The notes beneath the pieces were generated by a model. The model saw only the letters and a list, made by a program, of their open reading frames with translations, was not told the origin of the DNA and did no database searches. Below, piece after piece: positions 9,060-16,428 of a stretch of 53,057 nt of DNA. Numbering within the stretch: position 1 is the first letter of the stretch; each line of letters starts with the position of its first letter. The position numbers and the translations under genes are program-made. Source of the DNA: Syntrophobacterales bacterium (GTDB lineage Bacteria; Desulfobacterota; Syntrophia; Syntrophales; UBA2210); contig JAHDRK010000004.1 of the NCBI GenBank assembly GCA_018433345.1, positions 1-53,057 on the forward strand, read 5' to 3'.

Positions 9060-10406
9060 GTGCTTTTCGGGCTTCTTGAGACAGGTTTAGTCTATTTTTA
9101 TTGGGGCAATGCCCTGATGATAGTCATTGGTGGTTTATTGATCTTTCTTGGTATAGCGAAGAGGATGGAGCCTTTGCTTCTTGTGCCCATCGGTTTCGGT
9201 ATAATTTTAGTCAACCTGCCTTTGGGTGGTTTGATGGATTATCGGTATGAGTTGAGGGCCGATCGTTCCGGCGAGATCCAGGAGATCATTACGCCTTCAT
9301 CCAGCAGATTTGATCAGGGTGCGGAGATTTTGCGTCTTGACGGGGATGTGGTTTCTTCGCCGGTTCATGGTCGAGTGAAGGAGTATCTTGTAGAGCCCGG
9401 CGGTTTTGTGGAGGCTGGGGAGGTTCTTGCCGTGATCACCACCACCATGCAGACGGACCAGTCGTTGATACCCACGGAGCCTGAGGGTTTACTTTCTCGG
9501 ATTTTCGCCTTTGGCATCATGTGGCACATTATACCTCCTTTGATCTTTTTGTCTTTGGGTGCGCTCACCGATTTCGGTCCCATGCTGGCCAATCCGCGCA
9601 CCATGTTGTTGGGTGCCGCCAGCCAGTTTGGTGTTTATTTTGCGTTTTTCTTGTCGCTTTTTTTCGGTTTTTCCTTTCAGGAGGCGGGTTCTATCGGGAT
9701 TATCGGTGGTGCCGAAGGGCCCACCACGATTTACGTGACCGCCACGTTGGCGCCTCACATCATCGGTGCCACGGCGGTGGCCTGTTATTCATACATGGCC
9801 TTGGTGCCTATCATCATACCGCCGGTGGCGAGGTTACTTACCACGAAGAAGGATCGTGCGATTTACATGAAGCCCCAGTTACGGCCCGTGTCCCGGCGTG
9901 AGAAGGTTCTTTTCCCCCTGGTGTCGGCGGTGATCGTCATTCTTTTGGTGCCTTCTTCTGCGCCTCTTATCGGTTGTTTCATGGTGGGCAATCTTTTTCG
10001 GGAGTGTGGTGTTGTGGAGCGTTTGAGTAAGACCGCCCAGACGGTGTTCATCGACATTCTCACGATATTCATCACCCTTGCCATCGGCGGCACCATGGCG
10101 GCGGAGAACTTTCTCAATTCGGCCACTTTGCTCATCCTGGTGCTCGGTGTGGTGTCTTTTGCCGCCGCCGCTGCGGCTGGCGTGCTTTTCGCCAAGTTCA
10201 TGAACCTTTTTCTCAAGGAGAAGATCAATCCCCTCATTGGGGCGGCCGGTGTCTCCGCCGTTCCCATGGCCGCGCGGGTGGTCCAGGTGATGGGTCAGAA
10301 GGAGAACAAGCAGAACTATCTGCTCATGCACGCCATGGGTCCGAACGTGGCGGGCGCCATCGGCGCCGCCATAGCGGGAGGGGTCTTTATCGGCATATTG
10401 GGATAA
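9060..10406 (+). CDS. gcdB: sodium-translocating decarboxylase beta subunit with inserted lipoyl-like domain
   Basis: OadB/MmdB/GcdB-type membrane subunit (448 aa) that couples decarboxylation of carboxybiotin to sodium export. Family hallmarks are PPLIFLSLGALTDFGP with the conserved Asp171, GGAEGPTTIY, GNLFRECGVVERL and GPNVAGAIG near the C-terminus, amid about nine to ten membrane segments. Residues about 70-133, between the second and third membrane segments, read like a biotinyl/lipoyl barrel (SSPVHGRVKEYLVEPGG, then AGEVLAVI) but where a carrier has the modifiable lysine this has TTTMQT. GTG start with GGAGG 7 bases upstream. The neighbouring glutaconyl-type alpha subunit suggests GcdB; methylmalonyl- or oxaloacetate-type use cannot be excluded. 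Confidence 0.9.
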   Translation: MLFGLLETGLVYFYWGNALMIVIGGLLIFLGIAKRMEPLLLVPIGFGIILVNLPLGGLMDYRYELRADRSGEIQEIITPSSSRFDQGAEILRLDGDVVSSPVHGRVKEYLVEPGGFVEAGEVLAVITTTMQTDQSLIPTEPEGLLSRIFAFGIMWHIIPPLIFLSLGALTDFGPMLANPRTMLLGAASQFGVYFAFFLSLFFGFSFQEAGSIGIIGGAEGPTTIYVTATLAPHIIGATAVACYSYMALVPIIIPPVARLLTTKKDRAIYMKPQLRPVSRREKVLFPLVSAVIVILLVPSSAPLIGCFMVGNLFRECGVVERLSKTAQTVFIDILTIFITLAIGGTMAAENFLNSATLLILVLGVVSFAAAAAAGVLFAKFMNLFLKEKINPLIGAAGVSAVPMAARVVQVMGQKENKQNYLLMHAMGPNVAGAIGAAIAGGVFIGILG

Positions 10407-10423
10407 TACACGGCATTGCCTAC

Positions 10424-10467
10424 GGGGGAGCGGTCAGCCGGCTGCAGAGGACAATGATCGCTCCCCC
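10424..10467 (+). other. intercistronic hairpin between beta and alpha subunit genes
   Basis: GGGGGAGCG (10424-10432) pairs with CGCTCCCCC (10459-10467), a 9-bp GC-rich stem whose loop itself contains the palindrome CAGCCGGCTG. No T-run follows. It is the second hairpin placed between genes of this operon and could set different expression levels for membrane and soluble subunits. Confidence 0.5.
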
Positions 10468-10557
10468 CCTCCAGTCTCGTTATGGGTGATGAGGCGGCGG
10501 TAAGGCTGAGAACCATATCTGTGGCAATCCCGCCGGGGGTTGCAAAGGAGGAAGATC

Positions 10558-12330
10558 ATGAGACCTTATTTTGAGAAGATGGACGATTTGGGCAAGCCCT
10601 TGAAGTCTTCCCAGATCGAGCGCATGGCTGAAAACCGGAAACTTATCGAAGAGATGATGGCGCTCATTGACGGGGAAGCGGAGCGTATCAGGAACGTCGG
10701 TGTGCCGGACGAGGTCCTGCACAAGCGTGGTCAGTTGAATGTCTGGGAGCGTATCGAGTACTTGGTTGATCCGGGGACCTTTGTCCCCCTTCACACAATC
10801 TTTGATCCCGAGCGGGAGGAATCGGGGAGCACCGGCGTGGTAGACGGTCTTGCCCGTATCGGTGGGAAGTGGTGTGTCCTTATCGGGTTCAACAACAAGT
10901 GGATGGCCGGCGCCTGGATCGCGGGCCAGGCGGAAAACAACCTGCGGGTGACGGACATCGCCAAGATCATGAACCTGCCTTTGGTTTGGCTCGTCAACTG
11001 TTCGGGGGTCAAGTTGCCAGAACAGGAGAAGGTGTACGCGAACCGTCGGGGTCAGGGGACCTGTTTTTTCCGTCACGCCGAGTTGGAGCAGATGGGTATT
11101 CCCGTCATTGCCGGTATTTATGGGACCAACCCTGCCGGCGGCGGTTATCAGGCCGTGAGTCCCACCATCCTGCTCGCCCACAAGGACGCCAACATGGCCG
11201 TGGGCGGCGGCGGTATCGTGAGCGGCATGAGTCCCAGGGGCTTTTTCGATGAGGAAGGAGCCGAGCAGATCATCGAGGCGACGCGGCACTTCAAGGCGGT
11301 ACCACCGGGGAGTGTCAAGATCCATTATGACCACACGGGGTTTTTCACCGCGGTGTTCGATGAGGAACACCAGGTCCTGGATGCCATCAAGGGATACATG
11401 GCCGAGATGCCGGCCTACAATCCCCGTTTCTTCCGAGTGGCCGAACCGGCGGAGCCGAAGTACGATCCCGCCGAGATCGCCTCGATCGTACCCATGAACC
11501 AGAAGGCAGCCTATGATTTCGAAAACGTCCTCGCCCGACTGGTGGACAACTCAGAACATATGGAGTTTCGTCCCGGCTACGGCCCCGAGATCTACACGGG
11601 TCTCGTGAAGGTGGACGGGTATCTCATAGGAATCGTGGGCAACCGCCAGGGACTTATCCCCGATTACCCGGAATATACCGACGAGTACATAGGGGTGGGC
11701 GGCAAGCTCTACCGCCAAGGTCTTATCAAGATGAACGAGTTCGTCACACTATGCGGCCGTGACAGGGTGCCCATGATCTGGTTCCAGGATACCTCGGGCA
11801 TCGACGTGGGAGACACGGCAGAAAAGGCGGAACTGCTCGGCCTGGGACAGTCACTCATCTACTCCATCGAACAGACGGAGATCCCCATGATGCTGGTAGT
11901 ACTCAGAAAGGGCACGGCGGCGGCCCATTACGTCATGGGCGGCCCCACGGCAAACAACAACAACGCCTTCACGCTGGGAACACCGGCGACGGAAATCGCC
12001 GTCATGCACGGCGAAACGGCGGCCGTGGCCAGTTACTCCCGCAGACTGGTAAAAGAAAAAGACGCCGGAAGACCCCTGGAACCGATCATCGAAAAGATGA
12101 ACGAAATGGTGAAACATTACCAGGAAACTTCACACCCCCTATTCTGCGCCAAGGAAGGTTTCGTGGACGAAGTGGTACGATTCGAAGCCATCAGGGAATA
12201 CATGGTGGCATTCGCCAATGGAGTCTACCAAAACCCCAGGTCCATCTGCCCAAAACATCATATGCTGATTCCAAGAGTCATAAGGTCACAAATTGTAAAA
12301 GGACCACCCAGACCGAAAAAGGAATCCTGA
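10558..12330 (+). CDS. gcdA: glutaconyl-CoA decarboxylase-type carboxyltransferase (alpha subunit)
   Basis: 590-aa protein with two crotonase-fold carboxyltransferase halves, as in GcdA, which moves the carboxyl group from glutaconyl-CoA to biotin. Evidence: length close to known GcdA (about 587 aa), the paired oxyanion-hole glycine stretches (NPAGGGYQAVS; VMGGPTANNNNAF), GSTGVVDGLARI, and FQDTSGIDVGD. Substrate-specific GcdA residues were not checked by alignment, so acyl-CoA carboxylase beta-type activity on another substrate is possible. AAAGGAGG lies 6 bases before the ATG at 10558; an in-frame TTG at 10540 precedes the ribosome site and is rejected. Last gene of the operon, ending before a bidirectional terminator. 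Confidence 0.9.
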   Translation: MRPYFEKMDDLGKPLKSSQIERMAENRKLIEEMMALIDGEAERIRNVGVPDEVLHKRGQLNVWERIEYLVDPGTFVPLHTIFDPEREESGSTGVVDGLARIGGKWCVLIGFNNKWMAGAWIAGQAENNLRVTDIAKIMNLPLVWLVNCSGVKLPEQEKVYANRRGQGTCFFRHAELEQMGIPVIAGIYGTNPAGGGYQAVSPTILLAHKDANMAVGGGGIVSGMSPRGFFDEEGAEQIIEATRHFKAVPPGSVKIHYDHTGFFTAVFDEEHQVLDAIKGYMAEMPAYNPRFFRVAEPAEPKYDPAEIASIVPMNQKAAYDFENVLARLVDNSEHMEFRPGYGPEIYTGLVKVDGYLIGIVGNRQGLIPDYPEYTDEYIGVGGKLYRQGLIKMNEFVTLCGRDRVPMIWFQDTSGIDVGDTAEKAELLGLGQSLIYSIEQTEIPMMLVVLRKGTAAAHYVMGGPTANNNNAFTLGTPATEIAVMHGETAAVASYSRRLVKEKDAGRPLEPIIEKMNEMVKHYQETSHPLFCAKEGFVDEVVRFEAIREYMVAFANGVYQNPRSICPKHHMLIPRVIRSQIVKGPPRPKKES

Positions 12331-12345
12331 AACTCGGAACCGCTC

Positions 12346-12392
12346 AAAAAGGCCGCCGGGCCCTCGGGAGGGGATCAGCCAGCGGCCTTTTT
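12346..12392. terminator. bidirectional intrinsic terminator
   Basis: AAAAAGGCCGC (12346-12356) and GCGGCCTTTTT (12382-12392) pair over 11 bp around a 25-base loop. The T-tract on one side and A-tract on the other serve both the decarboxylase operon and the convergent biotin-carrier gene. Confidence 0.85.
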
Positions 12393-12420
12393 AAAAAATC
12401 TTTCTTTCAATAGGCACGCA

Positions 12421-12636
12421 TCATTCCAAGATCATAAGAACCTGGTCTGACTCGACGGTGTCTTTCACCTTTACCTTAATCTCTTTAACCGTTCCAGCTT
12501 CAGGCGCATAGATGGGATTTTCCATTTTCATCGCTTCAAGGATCAACAACTCGTCATCGGCTTCCACACGGTCTCCTTCCTTGACCAGGATTTCGATTAT
12601 GTTCCCCGGCATGGGGGCCTTTACTTCTATACTCAT
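12421..12636 (-). CDS. minimal biotin carrier protein (biotinyl/lipoyl domain)
   Basis: 71-aa protein that is nothing but a biotinyl domain: APMPGNI near the N-terminus, EGDRVEADDEL, and the biotinylation motif EAMKMEN with the target Lys37, then VKEIKVKVKDTVESDQVL. GGAGG stands 7 bases before the ATG. It is probably the mobile carrier shuttling carboxyl groups from GcdA to GcdB, the role GcdC plays elsewhere, but it lacks the long Pro/Ala linker of GcdC and is transcribed toward the decarboxylase genes rather than with them. It could also, or instead, serve another biotin enzyme such as a propionyl-CoA carboxylase outside the window. Confidence 0.93.
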   Translation of the reverse strand: MSIEVKAPMPGNIIEILVKEGDRVEADDELLILEAMKMENPIYAPEAGTVKEIKVKVKDTVESDQVLMILE

Positions 12637-13172
12637 TTCGACACCTCCTCAATTGGTAGTTTTTTTAGATTCTGAAATTCCCGACATCGCCCTCTGATTC
12701 CCCGGCCGCACCTGTCGCCTTTTTATCTTTCAAACCCGGCAACCATGAACCATGGCTGAAAGGTGTAGAATTGTATATTGCCTTCACCTTTTTTCGTCAA
12801 GGAAATATCTGCGGACAAATCACGTGCTATAAAACCGGACAAATCTATTTGTTGCTAACAGGAAATATCTATCGGATTTTGAGTCGCGCCTTATTAAAAA
12901 AGGACAAAGGGTGTCCAACCGCCGAGGATGACGTCCCTTCTCAAACCCCGACATCCCCCGTCATCTTGCCCGCCCTCTTTCCCCCAAGCACATGATGAAC
13001 AATCACCGAAAATACAAAACCAAGATCAACTTGGTCCCCGTATTAATACACAAATCAGGGCTCTCCGATTCTTGTCTAAACGCACACGCCGACCTTAAAC
13101 CATTACCCCTTGCCGTTTTCTCCATCGTCAGCCCTGTAGATACACCGTTATTTACCCCTTAATAAACCAATA
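12637..13172. other. long intergenic stretch with no convincing gene
   Basis: No frame here combines a ribosome site with protein-like composition. It includes the upstream region of the biotin carrier gene. Two short direct repeats are visible: GGAAATATCT at 12801-12810 and 12861-12870, exactly 60 bases apart, and CGGACAAATC at about 12812 and 12836. Their role is unknown. Confidence 0.5.
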
Positions 13173-13201
13173 TTGACATGCCCCCATCGCCCACCTAGTA
13201 T
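13173..13201 (+). promoter_or_regulatory. sigma-70-like promoter for the ligase-TRAP operon
   Basis: TTGACA (13173-13178), a 17-base spacer and TAGTAT (13196-13201, four of six matches). Transcription would start near 13208, giving an untranslated leader of about 310 bases before the first ribosome site at about 13502. Assigned by consensus only. Confidence 0.5.
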
Positions 13202-13490
13202 TCACAACCGGCCAGAAAAACTTACACCGATACAAGTTTAGAACTGATAATGAATCTGTCGGCGCGGTTCAATGATCCTTATCTTTATTTCATACGCGAA
13301 AAATACCTATTCCCCCTCGGTGAATGGAGCATACCTTATAGCAAACGATGGATATCACGATAATTGTCTCTCCTACGCAAAGTCTACGTTGGAACTCATC
13401 GAAAAAAACGGTGGGACGTCACATCATAGGTTTCCGGTTGCTTCCCGGAAATATCGTGATGGAATTTTTTCGACCTTGTTTTTCCTATCC

Positions 13491-13597
13491 GGAACAACAT
13501 TAGAAAGGAGTGTTTTTTATGAACATCCGAGATCACGCCGGCGGCGTCCAGACGATCGAGGGGAACAACATTAGAAAGGAGTGTTTTTTATGAACAT
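13491..13597 (+). repeat. 36-bp direct repeat of a translation start region
   Basis: The segments 13491-13526 and 13562-13597 are identical over 36 bases and include the ribosome site AGAAAGGAG, a T-rich spacer, the ATG and the next two codons (Met-Asn-Ile/Met-Asn-Ile). The period is 71 bases. The second copy starts the acyl-CoA ligase; the first starts a 24-codon leader peptide. Confidence 0.95.
13519..13593 (+). CDS. 24-codon leader peptide coupled to the acyl-CoA ligase
   Basis: ATG at 13519 follows the first copy of the duplicated ribosome site and encodes MNIRDHAGGVQTIEG then NNIRKECFL before TGA. The stop overlaps the ligase start as ATGA (13590-13593), so ribosomes ending here can restart on the ligase. 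The last third of the peptide is simply the second copy of the repeat read in another frame. It may be a regulatory upstream frame, or a by-product of a recent duplication. No similarity to a known attenuator peptide was noticed. Confidence 0.5.
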   Translation: MNIRDHAGGVQTIEGNNIRKECFL

Positions 13598-15212
13598 AGG
13601 GCGCTTCGTGGAAGATAACATATTAAGATACGGCAACTACGATTTCCTCTATTATGACGGCCATTGGCACAGCAACACCGAAATAAACGAACGGGTCAAC
13701 CGGTTGGGCAACGCCCTGAAAAAACTAGGCATCAAGCAGGATGACAGAGTGGGGGTTCAAATGCTCAACTGCACGGAGCTCGTAGAATCTTTTTTCGCCA
13801 TATTCAAAATCGGCGCGGTCGTGGTGCCAATAAATCCGTCGCTCAGGACATCAGAACTGGCTTATATTTACGAAAACGCAGAGATTTCAGCCCTAATCTG
13901 TCATATTAGTTTCATCGACAATGTCAACTTGGCCAGCGGTAATGCCTCTAAGCTGAAACATATCATCGTGACGGGAGGAAGCGTCCCAAAGGATGAGTTG
14001 GTTTACAACGAAATCATGGAGCACGAATCTGATCAGCTGACCCTCGCCGACAGAGACAATGACGACACGGCCGTTATAATCTACACGGCGGGCACCACTG
14101 GAAATCCAAAGGGTGTCATGCTTACCCATTACAACTGGTACACCCACGTCACAGGCTATTACGAAAAGGTTCTTCTCGACGCCTGGGGAGTCAGTGTCAG
14201 CGGCGAACTACGCGAACACACCTTGGAAGAAAGCAAAGGCAGAAAAAGGAAGGAGGGAGAAGTTTATGGTGTAAGCAGGGGCCGGGTGTCCCTGATAACC
14301 CTTCCCCTCTTCCATGGCTACGGAGTTTTTGCCCTGAATCTCGAGTTCCTGACGGGAGGCAAGTTGGTCGTGATCGGCCGGTGGAATCCCGAAGAGGCAA
14401 TGAAATGTATTGAAAAATACCGCGTTACAGATTTTCGCGGTGTACCCACCATGTATATCCAACTACTAAACCATCCCGAGGCGGACAAGTATGACCTCAG
14501 TTCGCTGGAAACCTGTATCTGCGGTTCCGCCCCGATGCCCCTGGAAGTCGCCCGACAATGGCATGAGAAGTACGGGATCCATATATGGGAAGGCTACGGT
14601 TTGAGCGAGGCCACAACGGTCAATTGCGGAAATATAGCGGGGAGAAGACTTCCCAAGTACGGATCCATCGGGTTGTGCTATCAAAAGTGTAACACCATGA
14701 AAATATTCGATAACGATGGCCGTGAACTGCCCCCGGGCGAAAATGGGGAAATCGTAATAAAGGGGCCCTGCGTGATGAAGGGTTACTGGAAAAACCCCGA
14801 CGCAACGGCTGAGGTAATCCGAAACGGTTGGCTTCACACGGGCGATATCGGTTTCATGGATGAAGAGGGGTATTTTTACCTGACCGACAGGAAAAAGGAC
14901 CTGATCATCCGCGGAGGGGAGAATATTTACCCAAAGGAAATTGAAAATGTCCTCCATATGCACCCCGATGTTCTGGAGGCGGGCGTTATCGGCGTTCCCG
15001 ATCCCGTGTACGGTGAATCCGTGAAGGCGTTTGTCTCTCTCAAAAGGCCTGGGGCCGTTACGGAAGAAGAGTTGCTGGATTTCTGCAAGAAACATTTGCC
15101 GACCTTCAAAAGACCAAAGACCATAGAGATTCTTGATTCACTGCCCAAGAGCGCGATCGGAAAGATACTTCGCAAAGAATTAAGGAAATTACACGAAGAA
15201 CGTAAAGAATGA
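13590..15212 (+). CDS. AMP-forming acyl-CoA synthetase
   Basis: ANL-superfamily ligase (540 aa) that activates a carboxylic acid with ATP and CoA. Motifs: YTAGTTGNPKG (165-175), GYGLSEATTVN, GWLHTGDIGFMDEEGY, DRKKDLIIRGGENIYP and the catalytic lysine in PKSAIGKILRKEL. Between the phosphate loop and the LPLFHGYG core there is an unusually charged insertion (about residues 198-232, rich in Lys, Arg and Glu). ATG at 13590 is chosen over GTG at 13581, which belongs to the ribosome site. Next to a TAXI-TRAP importer it probably activates the imported acid; the substrate is not readable from sequence. Confidence 0.9.
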   Translation: MNIGRFVEDNILRYGNYDFLYYDGHWHSNTEINERVNRLGNALKKLGIKQDDRVGVQMLNCTELVESFFAIFKIGAVVVPINPSLRTSELAYIYENAEISALICHISFIDNVNLASGNASKLKHIIVTGGSVPKDELVYNEIMEHESDQLTLADRDNDDTAVIIYTAGTTGNPKGVMLTHYNWYTHVTGYYEKVLLDAWGVSVSGELREHTLEESKGRKRKEGEVYGVSRGRVSLITLPLFHGYGVFALNLEFLTGGKLVVIGRWNPEEAMKCIEKYRVTDFRGVPTMYIQLLNHPEADKYDLSSLETCICGSAPMPLEVARQWHEKYGIHIWEGYGLSEATTVNCGNIAGRRLPKYGSIGLCYQKCNTMKIFDNDGRELPPGENGEIVIKGPCVMKGYWKNPDATAEVIRNGWLHTGDIGFMDEEGYFYLTDRKKDLIIRGGENIYPKEIENVLHMHPDVLEAGVIGVPDPVYGESVKAFVSLKRPGAVTEEELLDFCKKHLPTFKRPKTIEILDSLPKSAIGKILRKELRKLHEERKE

Positions 15213-15300
15213 ATGTAAAGATCGGGCCGATTTTTGATTTTCGGCACGATCGAAAAGATTGGGCAATTAAAAAACCATTGAAGACAAAAAGGAGGAAAAA

Positions 15301-16329
15301 ATGAAACGTGCATTTTGTCAGACAGTGTGTTCGGCGGTAATCGGTATCGTTTTGCTGATGGGAGCCTCGTTACCCGCTCAAGGCGAGCTCCTCAAAAGTG
15401 TAAAGTTCCTATCAGGTCCTGCCGGTACCACCTGGTATTCTCAAGTGGCGGCGTTCTCCGGGATAGCCTCGGACAAACTGAAAATGAATGTAGACGTCCT
15501 GACTGGTTCCGCCATCAGCAACCCTATCTTGATGGAAAGGGGAAGGGCCGAGCTTGGCCTGACCTTTTCTTCATATATGCCGGCCATGTCGAAAGGCAAA
15601 GTAGTCGCCACCATTGGAAAGGACCGGTACTTCACCGAACCACTCAAAAATGTCAAGGTTCTCGCATATACAACTATTGCGGCATGTGTACTCATTGTGG
15701 ACGCTAACTCTCCTTATGAGTATATTTCGGATCTGCGGGACCAACCTGTTCGTTATGTTACTTATCCTTCAGGCTTCACCGCTCGATATGTCCCTGAACG
15801 GATGCTCGAAGCGCACGGAGTAACTCACGAAGGCATAGAAAAGGCCGGGGGCAAGGTGGATATCGTAAGCAGATATACCGAGGCCTGTGATCTCCTCGCC
15901 AAGGGACAGGCAGACGTCATTGCGTATTCTATGGCCGTGAGATCCCAGGCTGCAGCGCTCTCTGAGTTGGAAGCTCAAAAGAAATTTCGTATTCTCAAGG
16001 TGAAGGAAGATGTGGCAGCTAATATTTTAGAAGAAATACCACTTATTAAAACTCAGGTTAAAAAGGGTCTGCACCAAAGTATTACGGAAGACACCACAGT
16101 GCTTGCAGACGTTACTGTGTGGCTCGTTCATGCGAAGGTCCCCGACGAAACAGTGGTGGCCATATTGGATACCCTGCTTAAGAACATGGATACGATGGCA
16201 CTTGTCGGCAACATCGAATTTAAAGATTTTACCGCCAAAGATCTCTGTCGACTCCATGGAAAGGGAGACCAACTCCCGCTTCACCCCGCTGCCCTAAAAT
16301 TCTACAAAGAAAAGGGTGCAATCGAGTAA
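15301..16329 (+). CDS. TAXI-family TRAP transporter solute-binding protein
   Basis: 342-aa periplasmic receptor. A signal peptide of about 28 residues (MKRAFC then hydrophobic core, SLPAQG) precedes the TAXI fold, recognisable from FLSGPAGTTWYSQVAAFSGI and the binding segment SAISNPILMERGRAELGL. It captures a carboxylate-type solute for the membrane protein encoded 99 bases downstream. AAGGAGG lies 6 bases before the ATG. It follows the acyl-CoA ligase by 88 bases on the same strand. The ligand is unknown; many TAXI proteins bind dicarboxylates or amino acids. Confidence 0.92.
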   Translation: MKRAFCQTVCSAVIGIVLLMGASLPAQGELLKSVKFLSGPAGTTWYSQVAAFSGIASDKLKMNVDVLTGSAISNPILMERGRAELGLTFSSYMPAMSKGKVVATIGKDRYFTEPLKNVKVLAYTTIAACVLIVDANSPYEYISDLRDQPVRYVTYPSGFTARYVPERMLEAHGVTHEGIEKAGGKVDIVSRYTEACDLLAKGQADVIAYSMAVRSQAAALSELEAQKKFRILKVKEDVAANILEEIPLIKTQVKKGLHQSITEDTTVLADVTVWLVHAKVPDETVVAILDTLLKNMDTMALVGNIEFKDFTAKDLCRLHGKGDQLPLHPAALKFYKEKGAIE

Positions 16330-16354
16330 ACAAAAACAGCCATATCCCGATTAG

Positions 16355-16401
16355 AGGGAACCGCTCCAGGATCGAGATCGATAATCCGGGAGAGGTTCCC
16401 T
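16355..16401 (+). other. long hairpin between binding protein and permease genes
   Basis: AGGGAACC (16355-16362) pairs with GGTTCCCT (16394-16401), and the stem continues inward, past one G/A mismatch, with CTCC and GGAG. There is no T-run. Such hairpins after a binding-protein gene commonly stabilise its message so that receptor exceeds permease; that role is inferred here. Confidence 0.6.
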
Positions 16402-16428
16402 CAACGGTATCAATGGAGGAGTATCACT

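Noticed and set aside
12801..12870. GGAAATATCT repeated 60 bases apart as a possible iteron or CRISPR-like array
   Set aside because: Only two short copies, no further units and no spacer-repeat regularity.
12771..12995. Open frame of 74 codons on the plus strand
   Set aside because: No ribosome site, odd composition and location in an otherwise empty AT-rich region; not protein-like.
13272..13574. Open frame of 100 codons on the plus strand
   Set aside because: No ribosome site and its last part runs through the duplicated start region in another frame, ending in a string of arginines; likely chance.
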